In this document: positions 17,129 through 25,551 of the stretch, piece after piece | Position numbering within the stretch: the stretch's first letter is position 1 | How the letters are laid out: each line of letters begins with the position of its first letter | Assembly: GCA_029861865.1 (NCBI GenBank) | Contig: JAOTYL010000008.1 | Span: 62,001-126,000, forward strand | Reading direction: 5' to 3' | Length of the DNA stretch: 64,000 nucleotides | DNA from: Myxococcales bacterium | GTDB lineage: Bacteria; Myxococcota_A; Polyangia; Polyangiales; Houyiibacteriaceae | Translations under genes and position numbers: made by a program | The notes under the pieces: generated by a model | Seen by the model: the letters and a program-made list of their open reading frames with translations, nothing else | Database searches by the model: none | What the model was told of the DNA's origin: nothing

Positions 17129-18094
17129 TTAGTTCTGGCCCCTCACCCTGAGTCGCATTCGGCTCACGACTTTCGGCGTCGGAACCTCTCGCGCCAGCTC
17201 GTCCTCGAGTGCCTGATACACGGCTGTCTGGAACGCGGTTGGTTTCTCGTCCCCGAGCACATCCCAGAACACCGTGCCGGTCGGATCGAGATCGCTCTGC
17301 AACCCTTGCACGAGCTCGCGCGCGAGCGCCAAGTCGGCGCGCGTCACGAGGGCAATCCAGTAGCTCGAAAGCGTCGGTGTGATGACGGGAACACCGACGA
17401 GCCGTGGATCTTTGCCCATGCTCTTGGCCACACGGGAAAGGAAGTTGGCATGCGTCATTCGTTCGGGGCCTGGAACATCGTACCAGGCGCTGCCTTCGAT
17501 CGGCAGGTCGAGCGCGCGAACGATGGCGACGACCACGTCTTCGACCCAAACCGGCGACGACGAAAACTGCAGCCACCGCGGTAGCAACATGGCAGGTAGC
17601 CGTGCAGCGAGGTCGCGTACCATCATCCACGAGCTTCCGCCCACACCGATGATCAGTCCACAACGAAGCTCAATGGTTGAGACGGAGCCCGATCGCAGGA
17701 TCTCGCCCGTATGCAGGCGGCTTTGGAGGTGTCGCGATGGTTTTCCCGCGGGTGCTACACCTCCCAAATAGACGATGCGGCGCACTCCCGCTTCTTCGGC
17801 GGCTTCGCGGAATGCCTGTGCCGACGCAGCCTCCCGTTCGGGGTAATCGTCGGAGGCGTCGATCGAGTGGATGAGGTACACCGCTGCGTCACAACCCGCG
17901 ATCGCGGGACCAATGGAAAGCGTCTCCTCGACATCGAGATAGACCCAGCCCGGCTGAGATGCCTTCTCCCGATTTCGCGTCGCGCGAACCACTTCCCAGC
18001 TCGTGTCGGCGAGGGCGGCGTCGAGATGGCCGCCGACGAAACCGGTGGCCCCCGTGAGCAGCAGCTTCTTCCGGGGTTGCTGACCTCGCGACAT
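17129..18094 (-). CDS. NAD(P)-binding SDR (atypical, NmrA-like)
   Basis: 321 residues. The N-terminal nucleotide site is LLLTGATGFVGGHLDAAL, followed by a second signature AAVYLIHSID and RIVYLGGVAP in place of the classical YxxxK. This matches atypical SDRs of the NmrA/complex-I-assembly type, which bind NAD(P) but often lack oxidoreductase activity. The C-terminal half is a substrate or partner domain. First gene of a two-gene operon with the CPBP protease. Confidence 0.8.
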   Translation of the reverse strand: MSRGQQPRKKLLLTGATGFVGGHLDAALADTSWEVVRATRNREKASQPGWVYLDVEETLSIGPAIAGCDAAVYLIHSIDASDDYPEREAASAQAFREAAEEAGVRRIVYLGGVAPAGKPSRHLQSRLHTGEILRSGSVSTIELRCGLIIGVGGSSWMMVRDLAARLPAMLLPRWLQFSSSPVWVEDVVVAIVRALDLPIEGSAWYDVPGPERMTHANFLSRVAKSMGKDPRLVGVPVITPTLSSYWIALVTRADLALARELVQGLQSDLDPTGTVFWDVLGDEKPTAFQTAVYQALEDELAREVPTPKVVSRMRLRVRGQN

Positions 18095-18210
18095 GGTCGG
18101 CGCACAGTAGCGGATGGGGCTTGGGCGGGGTAGCTCTAGCGGGCGCGCGTGAGCAGAGGTGCGGGGGTTCCTGCACCCAACAAAGTCCCACTAAATTGGC
18201 TCTCCGGGCC

Positions 18211-18241
18211 TTGACGACCTCTAAACTTAGACTATGTCTAA
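18211..18241 (+). promoter_or_regulatory. Promoter with PerR-box operator
   Basis: TTAGACTATGTCTAA at 18227-18241 is a near-perfect 7-1-7 palindrome of the PerR-box length, ending three bases before the ATG of the Fur-family gene. A TTGACG -35 (18211-18216) with a -10-like TATGTC (18233-18238) would put the operator over the -10 and the start of transcription near the ATG itself. Autorepression and a leaderless message are both suggested. Confidence 0.6.
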
Positions 18242-18244
18242 TGT

Positions 18245-18658
18245 ATGAGAACCGGTGAAGCAGCGGTCTTAGAAGCCCATGGCATCAAGCCATCCGCCCA
18301 GCGCGTGGCCATCGCCGACTATGTTCTTCACACGGACGAGCACCCGTCAGCCGACGAAGTTTGGGAACGAGTGAAGCGGGTCTTCCCCATGGTGTCTCGC
18401 GCCACCGTCTACAACACGCTCAATCTCTTCGTAGCCAAAGGGTTGCTGCGTCACCTGGTCCTGACTGAGGGCCGCCTCGTGTTCGATTCAAACGTCGACA
18501 AGCACCATCATTTCATCGATGAGGAGACTGGAAAGATCTACGACTTGCCCTGGGACACCCTCGAGGTGTCTCGAGTGGAGCAACTCAAAGGCTTCGATGT
18601 GCGGGACTACCAGGTGCTGGTTCGCGGAAAGAAACGTCGAACCCGAGGGGCTCGATGA
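18245..18658 (+). CDS. Fur-family regulator, PerR-like, cysteine-free
   Basis: 137 residues. The winged-helix half contains SAQRVAIADYVL and the recognition helix SRATVYNTLNLF; the dimerisation half contains the regulatory-metal residues DKHHHFIDEETGKIYD. There is no cysteine, so the structural CxxC zinc site of classical PerR/Fur is absent, as in some spirochaete and related PerR proteins. Peroxide sensing would rely on His oxidation at the regulatory iron. Its neighbours are ahpC and dps, the standard PerR regulon, and a PerR-box palindrome sits at its own start. Confidence 0.88.
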   Translation: MRTGEAAVLEAHGIKPSAQRVAIADYVLHTDEHPSADEVWERVKRVFPMVSRATVYNTLNLFVAKGLLRHLVLTEGRLVFDSNVDKHHHFIDEETGKIYDLPWDTLEVSRVEQLKGFDVRDYQVLVRGKKRRTRGAR

Positions 18659-18720
18659 CTATTTCTTACTGCAACAATAACCAACATTTGAAACCAAACA
18701 GATGATATTAAGGAGGAAAC

Positions 18721-19260
18721 ATGCGTACCGTTGGTGACTCATTCCCCGACTTCGAGCTTCAAGCCGTTGTCAGTACGGAGCCCGGCGAAGAGTTCGCGGA
18801 GATCACAAATCACACCTATCCCGGCCAATGGCAGGTCATCTTCTTTTGGCCCATGGACTTTACATTCGTCTGCCCCACCGAGATTGCGGAGTTTGGACGA
18901 AAACACGCTGAGTTTGCGCGAAGAAATGCCCAGATCCTGGGAGCCAGCACCGACACGCACTACGTGCACCTGGCCTGGCGCAACGACCACCCGGACCTCA
19001 GGAACCTGCCCTTTCCAATGATGGCCGATACCAAGCGTGAGCTTTCGACAGCTCTTGGCATCCTGCACAACGAGGCGGGCGTCTGCTTACGGGCGACCTA
19101 CATCGTCGATCCGGAAGGCATCATCCGTTTCGTGAGCGTGAACGATCTCTCCGTCGGCCGAAACGTCGAGGAGATCCTTCGCACACTCGACGCATTGCAA
19201 ACCGGTGAGCTCACCGCCTGCGGTTGGGCCAGAGGCGAGCCTACATTGGACGCTGCTTGA
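18721..19260 (+). CDS. ahpC: Alkyl hydroperoxide reductase, AhpC-type peroxiredoxin
   Basis: 179 residues. The peroxidatic Cys is in DFTFVCPTEI. The C-terminus (ELTACGWARGEPTLDAA) aligns with actinobacterial AhpC (ELCACNW-type), whose usual resolving Cys is Thr here, leaving only the second Cys. Reduces H2O2 and organic peroxides; this subgroup is often recycled by AhpD or thioredoxin, neither seen nearby. AAGGAGGAAAC precedes the ATG. It follows the PerR-like gene by 62 bases and precedes dps, so probably one peroxide-stress unit. Confidence 0.93.
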   Translation: MRTVGDSFPDFELQAVVSTEPGEEFAEITNHTYPGQWQVIFFWPMDFTFVCPTEIAEFGRKHAEFARRNAQILGASTDTHYVHLAWRNDHPDLRNLPFPMMADTKRELSTALGILHNEAGVCLRATYIVDPEGIIRFVSVNDLSVGRNVEEILRTLDALQTGELTACGWARGEPTLDAA

Positions 19261-19277
19261 AAAAGGAGACTTTGACC

Positions 19278-19766
19278 ATGAGAACGTACCCAACCAAGAA
19301 CGATTTGCCCGAGAGCACCCGAAAACCCATCATCGATCTACTCAACGCGAACCTTGCAAACGCCATCGACCTGTCGTTGCAGTCGAAGCAAGCGCACTGG
19401 AACGTGAAGGGCCCGGATTTCATCCAGCTGCATGAGCTCTTCGATCAGGTGTACGCCGAGGCCACCGCCTGGGTCGATCTGATCGCCGAGCGGGCGGTGA
19501 TCCTCGGCGGGGTGGCCGAGGGGCCGCTCAAGAGCGTCACCCAAAGGACTCAGCTTCCGGCTTACGGGCTCGACCTCTCGAGCGGGAAAGAGCATGTCGA
19601 CGCACTTTCACGGGCGCTCTCGGTATTCGGCAAGTCCATCCGCGCGGCGATCGAAGCCTCCGAGAAGCACGGAGACGCCGACACTGCGGACCTATTCACC
19701 GAGGTATCGCGCGGAGCCGACAAGATGCTCTGGTTCGTCGAGGCCCACCTTCAGGCCGAGAAGTAA
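19278..19766 (+). CDS. dps: Dps-like ferritin, DNA protection
   Basis: 162 residues, the usual Dps size. The ferroxidase signature reads KQAHWNVKGPDFIQLHELFD followed by E and D residues in VYAEATAWVDLIAER. It stores iron while consuming H2O2, as a dodecamer, and may bind DNA. AAAGGAG precedes the ATG. It is 17 bases after ahpC, making a perR-ahpC-dps-like cluster. Confidence 0.93.
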   Translation: MRTYPTKNDLPESTRKPIIDLLNANLANAIDLSLQSKQAHWNVKGPDFIQLHELFDQVYAEATAWVDLIAERAVILGGVAEGPLKSVTQRTQLPAYGLDLSSGKEHVDALSRALSVFGKSIRAAIEASEKHGDADTADLFTEVSRGADKMLWFVEAHLQAEK

Positions 19767-19858
19767 GCACCGAAGCGAGCCGAGCCAGCGGGAGCACCAC
19801 TCTGGCCAAGAACTGGCCTGAGTAGATCCTTACCCGCCATCCTACCACCGAAAGGCAG

Positions 19859-20749
19859 GTGAGCAGGATGGATAGGCTGAGGAACGTGAGTGACGTTCTG
19901 CAAAGGACGCTTTTCGAGATTGCGGGAACTCCGGTAAGCGTTGCAACGTTGATCATCGCGGCGGTCATCGTGGTCCTGACGCTTCTCCTGTCGAAGTTGG
20001 CTCAACGCGGTGTTCGGCGTTGGCTCACTCGCCGAGGTGTGACGGACGAAGGAAGTGTGGCAGTTACCGCTCGCCTGCTTCACTACTTGTTATTGTTCGT
20101 CGGCTTTGGCATTGCTGTTCACACGGTGGGCATCAATCTGAATGCCCTGTTCGCAGCCGGTGCAATCTTCGCAGTTGGCTTGGGCTTTGCCATGCAGAAC
20201 ATTGCCCAGAACTTCGTCTCGGGCGTCATCCTCTTGGTCGAGCGTGCGATCACACCTGGCGACGTTCTGGAAGTCGAAGGGCGCGTCGTAAGAGTCTTGC
20301 GAATGGGGATTCGGTCGACCATCGCCCGATCGCGCGACGGCGAGGACGTCATCGTCCCGAACTCGGTGCTCGTGCAATCGATCGTCAAGAACTTCACGCT
20401 CGACGACGCTGCTTACCGGGTGCGTACCGTGGTTGGCGTGACCTACGGTTCTGATTTGAAGGTCGTACGGGGGGTGTTGGAGGATGTGGCGAACCAGGTC
20501 AAGACTGACATGCCGAGCTACAATCCGCAGGTGCTCCTGGTCGAGTTCGGCAACAACTCGGTCAACTTCGAAGTGGCGGTCTGGATGGACGATCCGTGGT
20601 TGTCCCGGCTCAAGCTCTCCCACCTGAACGAGGCGGTTTGGTGGGCCTTCCAGGAGCGGGGCATCGTAATCGCCTTTCCACAACTCGATGTTCATTTCGA
20701 CCACCCGGTCGTGGAGAGCCTTTCGAGGCTGGCGCCGACGGGCACCTAG
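19859..20749 (+). CDS. MscS-family mechanosensitive channel
   Basis: 296 residues. Three membrane segments, the third being the Gly/Ala-rich pore helix (FAAGAIFAVGLGFAMQNIAQ), then the beta domain with VERAITPGDVLEVEG and VIVPNSVLV, and a mixed C-terminal domain. Releases solutes on hypo-osmotic shock. The start is GTG 19859 or ATG 19868. Its place 92 bases after dps may be coincidental. Confidence 0.9.
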   Translation: MSRMDRLRNVSDVLQRTLFEIAGTPVSVATLIIAAVIVVLTLLLSKLAQRGVRRWLTRRGVTDEGSVAVTARLLHYLLLFVGFGIAVHTVGINLNALFAAGAIFAVGLGFAMQNIAQNFVSGVILLVERAITPGDVLEVEGRVVRVLRMGIRSTIARSRDGEDVIVPNSVLVQSIVKNFTLDDAAYRVRTVVGVTYGSDLKVVRGVLEDVANQVKTDMPSYNPQVLLVEFGNNSVNFEVAVWMDDPWLSRLKLSHLNEAVWWAFQERGIVIAFPQLDVHFDHPVVESLSRLAPTGT

Positions 20750-20863
20750 CAAGGTCGAACGATCCCCTTGCGCCAACCCCGTTTGCGGTTGGCCTTGCGT
20801 TTTCGTAATTGCATTCTCTTGGCCGCCCGGTGTAGTAGTTCGGTCTTTCATGAGGAGCACGCC

Positions 20864-21898
20864 ATGACCGAACCCGAGCTCGATCCCTCACACATCATGC
20901 AAGTCGGAATGGGATTCTTCGGCTCGAGAACCCTCCTCTCGGCCGTCGAGTTGGAGCTTTTCACCCATCTCGGCGCGGGCGAGCTGACGGGCGAACAGAT
21001 CCGAGAACGGCTAGGGCTGCACCCGCGCGCGATTCCAGACTTCCCTGATTCGCTGCTCGCGTTAGGTCTCCTGCGTCGTGAGGGAGAAGGACCGAAGGCA
21101 CGATATGCAAACACGAAGCAAACGGCGATGTTCCTCGACAAGAAGAGCCCTCAGTACATCGGTGGAATTCTGGAGATGGCCGGGAGCCGCCTCTACCGCT
21201 TCTGGGGAAGCCTTACCGAAGCACTTCGAACTGGGGAACCACAAAACGAGATCAAAGAATCGGGCGAGCCGATGTTCGCCAAGCTTTATTCGGCGCCGGA
21301 GCGGCTCGAGCAGTTCATGAACGCGATGGCAGGCATCTCTGCGGGGAATTTCAAAGCGCTGGCTGAGAAGTTCGACTTCTCTCCGTATGAGACGCTTTGT
21401 GACGTCGGGGGCGCGACCGGGCAACTTTCATGCATGGTCGCCGAAGCAAACCCGCACATGCGATGCACCTCGGCGGACCTTCCCCCGGTCGAGCCGATCG
21501 CCAAACGGTACATCGCGCAGACAGGGTTATCCGATCGCGTCAAGACGGCCATCGTCGATTTCTTCGTGGACCCGCTTCCCAAGGCAGACGTCATCACCAT
21601 GGGCATGATCCTTCACGATTGGAATCTCGAAAAGAAGAAGCATCTCATCGAGCTCGCCTATGACGCTTTGCCATCTGGCGGGGCGTTCATCGTCGTCGAA
21701 GCCCTGATCGACGATGCCCGCCGTGAGAATGCTTTCGGCTTGTTGATGTCGCTCAACATGCTCATCGAGTTTGGTGACGCCTTCGACTACAGCGGCGCGG
21801 ACTTCAAGTCGTGGTGCAGTGAAGCGGGCTTCACGCGGTTCGAGGTCATCCCGTTGGCCGGCCCCTCATCCGCCGCCGTTGCCTACAAGCCCGCGTAG
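20864..21898 (+). CDS. SAM-dependent O-methyltransferase
   Basis: 344 residues with the two-part plan of acetylserotonin/caffeate-type O-methyltransferases: an N-terminal winged-helix dimerisation domain (~10-100) and a C-terminal Rossmann domain with LCDVGGATGQLS (SAM loop), SADLPPV and ILHDWNLEKKKHLI (His-Asp catalytic region). Bacterial members act in polyketide tailoring and carotenoid modification (crtF-like). GAGGAG precedes the ATG at 20864. No biosynthetic cluster surrounds it, so the acceptor is unknown. Confidence 0.87.
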   Translation: MTEPELDPSHIMQVGMGFFGSRTLLSAVELELFTHLGAGELTGEQIRERLGLHPRAIPDFPDSLLALGLLRREGEGPKARYANTKQTAMFLDKKSPQYIGGILEMAGSRLYRFWGSLTEALRTGEPQNEIKESGEPMFAKLYSAPERLEQFMNAMAGISAGNFKALAEKFDFSPYETLCDVGGATGQLSCMVAEANPHMRCTSADLPPVEPIAKRYIAQTGLSDRVKTAIVDFFVDPLPKADVITMGMILHDWNLEKKKHLIELAYDALPSGGAFIVVEALIDDARRENAFGLLMSLNMLIEFGDAFDYSGADFKSWCSEAGFTRFEVIPLAGPSSAAVAYKPA

Positions 21899-21947
21899 GC
21901 CGATTCACGAGCTTGACTGCAGCGACCGCCCTGCGATGATACCCGCC

Positions 21948-23345
21948 ATGCGATCACGGACACCGCATGCGATCTGCGCCGGTCTCGCTGTGCTCTTGGT
22001 GGGATGCTCAGAGGGGGATTCCGCCTCGGGCTTGCTCGTCGGAGCGGCCAAGCGCGACATCACGCCCACGGCGGCAACCGCCCCGCCGGACGGCAGTGTC
22101 TTTCTCGGAGGCTACGGTTTTGGTCCGGAGCGCCCGTCGACCGGCGTGATCGAGCCGATCTTCGTCCGCGCTTTCGTCGTGAGTGGACCGGAGGGCACCG
22201 TGGCGTTCGCACAGAACGAGACCCAAGGAACCTTTGCAGCGTACAAGGAAGGGCCGTACGGCCTGATCGACGTGGGCGAAGCGGTCGAGGCGGCGACAGA
22301 TGGCGCCATTCCCCGCTCGCATGTGATCGTCGGTTCGGACCACAGCCATGCCGGCCCCGACACCACCGGTGTGTGGGGTGGTCTTCCGGAATCGTACTTG
22401 GCGTTCCTTCGTGACCAGACGGTCGGAGCGATCGTCGATGCCTACGAATCGCGCGCGCAGGCCGACCTTTGGACCGGCGCGGTCGATGCGACCGATCTCA
22501 TTCGCAGTCAGTTCGATCAACCTCCGAACGACGTGGTGGACGGCGAGCTTCGCGTGCTGGTGGCGACCGAGCCAAGTGACATCGCCAGGCCTATCGCCGC
22601 GCTGGTCAACTATGCAGCTCACGCGACGGTGATGGGAAGCGGCAACACCCTCATCTCGGGCGACTGGCCGAGCATCGTTTCGGACGGCATCGAGCGGACG
22701 CTCGGGATCGACACGGCAGTCGTAATGGTCGCGGACGTAGGGCGCACCCAGCCCCAGCGTGGTCTTGGCGGCGGCGACGCCGACGAGGAGCGCCTGCGTT
22801 CCTACGGCGCCCTAGTTGAGGAACGCGCTCTTTTGGCGATCGCCGACCTCGAGCCTGTGGAGGGCGTCGAGGTCACGGCCACCCAACGCTTCCTCCGAGA
22901 ACCGTACGCTAATCCCCTGTCACCGATCGACCTCCTCTTAGGCGTCGTCTCGCGAAGCGACACACCCCCCTGGCTCTCGGAAGAGACGATCGGCACCGTC
23001 GTCTCAGCAGCGCGAGTGGGCAATGTGCTGTTCGCAGCCGTCCCCGGCGAAGGGTACCCAGCAATCCAGCTGGCGATGGAAGAGCGCGTCGGTGCGGCGC
23101 AGCACTTTTTCTTCGGGCTTGCAAACGACCAGCTGGGCTACCTGATCGCACCCGAGGAAGGCTATCCCGACATCCTGGCCGCTGCGCCCGACAACGACAA
23201 CGCCATCTTCAATGTCAGCCCCAAGATCGGCGATCACATCCAATGTGCGCTCCTTGCCGCTTCCGAAGACGTCGGTTTTGCCGTGACGCCGGACGAAGCC
23301 CGATGCGCACCATATGCAGGCGAGGATCCTACGATCCCCGACTAG
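21948..23345 (+). CDS. Neutral/alkaline ceramidase-like lipoprotein
   Basis: 465 residues. The signal peptide ends in LLVGC, a lipobox. Mature LLVGAAKRDITPTAA and the later SDHSHAGPDTTG are the N-terminal landmarks of the neutral/alkaline non-lysosomal ceramidase fold; NYAAHATVMG and VPGEGYPAIQL match further conserved segments. It may hydrolyse amide-linked lipids at the cell surface, but the family includes many enzymes of unknown substrate. Start ATG 21948 (21936 also in frame). The stop overlaps the convergent dsrE-like gene by four bases. Confidence 0.78.
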   Translation: MRSRTPHAICAGLAVLLVGCSEGDSASGLLVGAAKRDITPTAATAPPDGSVFLGGYGFGPERPSTGVIEPIFVRAFVVSGPEGTVAFAQNETQGTFAAYKEGPYGLIDVGEAVEAATDGAIPRSHVIVGSDHSHAGPDTTGVWGGLPESYLAFLRDQTVGAIVDAYESRAQADLWTGAVDATDLIRSQFDQPPNDVVDGELRVLVATEPSDIARPIAALVNYAAHATVMGSGNTLISGDWPSIVSDGIERTLGIDTAVVMVADVGRTQPQRGLGGGDADEERLRSYGALVEERALLAIADLEPVEGVEVTATQRFLREPYANPLSPIDLLLGVVSRSDTPPWLSEETIGTVVSAARVGNVLFAAVPGEGYPAIQLAMEERVGAAQHFFFGLANDQLGYLIAPEEGYPDILAAAPDNDNAIFNVSPKIGDHIQCALLAASEDVGFAVTPDEARCAPYAGEDPTIPD

Positions 23346-23821
23346 ACGAAGACAATCTGTGCGCCCTCGCTCAAGTCCATGAAGTCCATGGCGGTGATCA
23401 CGTCTTTGACCTGCGGAAGAAGATCGTCTCGCGTGAGGCGGAACATATCCATCGCCATCTGGCACCCATAGAGGTCGGCGCCCGCGTCATCGAGCATCTC
23501 GATGAACTCCTTGATGGGCGGAATGTCGAGCCGCTCCATTTCCTTCCGCATCTGTACCGTCGCCAATGCCTCGACACCCGGCAGCCCTGCAATCATCGCC
23601 GGAATGGGCGCAGAGGGATTGCCGACAAGGTTCAGGTGGAGATGATCGACCTTCTTCTTGTTCACGATATCGAGTCCCCAAAACGTGAAGAACAGTCGGG
23701 CATCGACACCGGCCATCCGAGCTGCATTGGCCAAAATGAGCCCTGGGTACGCCATGTCGAAGCTCCCCTTGGAGCAGATCACACTCAAGCTACGTCGCTT
23801 TGCGGTTCCTGATTCGGTCAT
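23342..23821 (-). CDS. DsrE/DsrF-like sulfur-carrier protein
   Basis: 159 residues of the DsrE/F/H superfamily (peroxiredoxin-like DrsE family). The landmark CSKGSFDMAYPGLILANAAR precedes the hydrophobic RLFFTFWGLDIV. The Cys in DLYGCQMAMDMF is at the position usual for a persulfide-carrying Cys in this group. AGGAGAAGGA supports the ATG at 23821. Last gene of a three-gene unit with sqr-like and tusE-like genes, so sulfur-transfer partner is the likely role. Confidence 0.85.
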   Translation of the reverse strand: MTESGTAKRRSLSVICSKGSFDMAYPGLILANAARMAGVDARLFFTFWGLDIVNKKKVDHLHLNLVGNPSAPIPAMIAGLPGVEALATVQMRKEMERLDIPPIKEFIEMLDDAGADLYGCQMAMDMFRLTRDDLLPQVKDVITAMDFMDLSEGAQIVFV

Positions 23822-23838
23822 CGATTCCTTCTCCTCGG

Positions 23839-24141
23839 TTACAGACACGACTTCGGTTTCGGGATACCCGCGATCTTTGCCACGAGCTTTGCCGGACCGT
23901 CGGGGAACAGTTGATAGATCGACTTGATCGGCGTTTCTGACCGCTTGCTGATCTTGCGAAGCCCCGGGCTCGAGCCGGATTCCTCCTCGATCGTCCGAGC
24001 CGCGTTGACCACGCGCCAGTGCTCGTCGGTGAGGCTCACCCCAAGTTGCGCCGCAATCTCCTGCGCGAGCTCTTTAGACCAATCCTCGCGATTCGCGAGA
24101 TAGCCTTCGGCGTCCCGTTGAACGGATTCTAACGACATCAT
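23839..24141 (-). CDS. TusE/DsrC-family sulfur-relay protein
   Basis: 100 residues, the length of TusE/DsrC. The C-terminal arm ends KIAGIPKPKSCL, matching DsrC (AGLPKPTGCV). The penultimate-type Cys (CysA) is kept, but the second Cys found about 11 residues upstream in true DsrC is Ala here. That makes it TusE-like: persulfide relay rather than the trisulfide chemistry of dissimilatory DsrC. AGGAGG precedes an ATG that overlaps the sqr stop (ATGA), so translation is coupled. Confidence 0.9.
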   Translation of the reverse strand: MMSLESVQRDAEGYLANREDWSKELAQEIAAQLGVSLTDEHWRVVNAARTIEEESGSSPGLRKISKRSETPIKSIYQLFPDGPAKLVAKIAGIPKPKSCL

Positions 24142-25391
24142 GCTCCTCCTAGCTCCGCGACGGCGGAGAGTTGTTTGCCGGCCAACGACATCGTTGGGGA
24201 GATCGGAATCGGCCGTGCCGGAAGCAGCATGTGCCAATACACGAGCCGGAAGAGTCGCTTCGCCCAATGGTTCCGTCGGCATTCTTTCAGCAACGGCAGC
24301 GGGCCGATGCCGGGAATCGGAAACTGACCGGGAAGCGGCTCGGTCTCGTAATTGAAGTCGATGAGCATCGCTTTTCCGTACCCGGTCTCGACGAAACAGT
24401 TCGAGTGCCCGTCGAAGGTAGGCTCGAGGTCTTTGCCCGCAATCGCGCGGAGCAGGTTTTCAGTCAGCAGATCCGCTTGGAAATGGGCGACCGACCCTGC
24501 CTTCGAGCTCGGCAAGTCGGTCGCGTCGCCGATACAGAACACGTTGTTCGCTTTTTTGGCCGCGAGGGTGTGCTGATCGGTCGGCACGAATCCGATCTCG
24601 TCACCGAGATCGGTCTTCTCGATGAACCGGGCGCCCGAATGGGGGGGAATCGTGACCAAGAGATCGTAGGGCACCTCGCGGTCGTCGTAGGACCGAATGA
24701 CGTTTTTCTCCGAGTCCACCTCGCCAGTCATGAACTCGGTCTCGACATGAATCTTCTTGTCCTCGAGCAGGTAGCCAAGCGTCTTCGAAGCCAATGGCTT
24801 GGTGAACGCGCCGTCGAGTGGGGTTGCATACACCAACTCGACCTTGTCGCGCATCCCACGCTTGGTGAAATACGCGTCGGCGAGGAACGCAAACTCGAGG
24901 GGCGCAACCGGACACTTGATGGGCATTTCGACCACATTGACGACCAATCGACCTCCTTCGAAGCCTGCAAGCGCCCCTTCGAGAGCCTTGGCGCCCTCGA
25001 GCGTGTAGAAGTCGAAGACCGACTTTCGCCACCCATCGCCCAGCATGCCGTCGATCATGTCCGGTCGAATGTCCGAACCCGACGCGATGATCAAAAAATC
25101 GTATGCGAGCTTTTGTCCGTCGGAAAGCTCGACACGCTGTTGCTCAGTGTCGATCCCCTCGACCGCCGACTTGTGCCAGGTGATGCCCCTCCTGAGCGTC
25201 GACCCGCGGGATCGTACGACTCGATCTTCGGTTTCGTCGCCGAACGGAAGGAAGAGAAGGCCTGGCTGGTAAAGATGAACATCGGACGGGTCGACGACAG
25301 CGATGTCCCAGTCCTTGTTCAGACGTCGGCGCAACTTATGAGCGATGGCGGTCCCGGCGGTGCCCGCCCCTAAGACGAGAATGGTTTTCAT
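24138..25391 (-). CDS. sqr: Sulfide:quinone oxidoreductase-like flavoprotein
   Basis: 417 residues. FAD-binding N-terminus ILVLGAGTAGTAIAHKL, then IASGSDIRPD, a catalytic-type Cys in EMPIKCPVAPLEFAF, and the second FAD motif VFCIGDATDLPSSKAGS. The C-terminal ~60 residues (WAKRLFRLVYWHMLLP) form an amphipathic membrane anchor. Oxidises sulfide at the membrane and passes electrons to quinone, leaving persulfide or polysulfide. GAGGGAG supports the ATG at 25391. It leads an operon with tusE- and dsrE-like carriers that could receive the sulfane sulfur. Confidence 0.88.
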   Translation of the reverse strand: MKTILVLGAGTAGTAIAHKLRRRLNKDWDIAVVDPSDVHLYQPGLLFLPFGDETEDRVVRSRGSTLRRGITWHKSAVEGIDTEQQRVELSDGQKLAYDFLIIASGSDIRPDMIDGMLGDGWRKSVFDFYTLEGAKALEGALAGFEGGRLVVNVVEMPIKCPVAPLEFAFLADAYFTKRGMRDKVELVYATPLDGAFTKPLASKTLGYLLEDKKIHVETEFMTGEVDSEKNVIRSYDDREVPYDLLVTIPPHSGARFIEKTDLGDEIGFVPTDQHTLAAKKANNVFCIGDATDLPSSKAGSVAHFQADLLTENLLRAIAGKDLEPTFDGHSNCFVETGYGKAMLIDFNYETEPLPGQFPIPGIGPLPLLKECRRNHWAKRLFRLVYWHMLLPARPIPISPTMSLAGKQLSAVAELGGA

Positions 25392-25551
25392 GGCTCCCTC
25401 GTATGTCCGGCCGGGACCTAGGTGCAAACGACGTGCCTGCCCAGCGGTCTCTGTTGGGAACGCGTGACACCGCCGAGACGAAGGCTACGAGGCGCAAAAC
25501 CTTCGGTAGGCTGTGCGCACCCGCAAGTTCTGCGTGCGGGCGGAGGGGGGC

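Noticed and set aside
16470-17663. Long open frame overlapping the SDR and CPBP genes
   Set aside because: Arg/Ser-rich translation typical of an out-of-frame GC-rich gene; the true frames match SDR and CPBP families.
24171-25373. Long open frame on the + strand opposite sqr
   Set aside because: It mirrors the codon structure of sqr, has no family features and no ribosome site. sqr itself matches its family throughout.
25521-25541. CCCGCA/TGCGGG hairpin downstream of the E2 gene
   Set aside because: No T run on the minus strand, so an intrinsic terminator is not supported.
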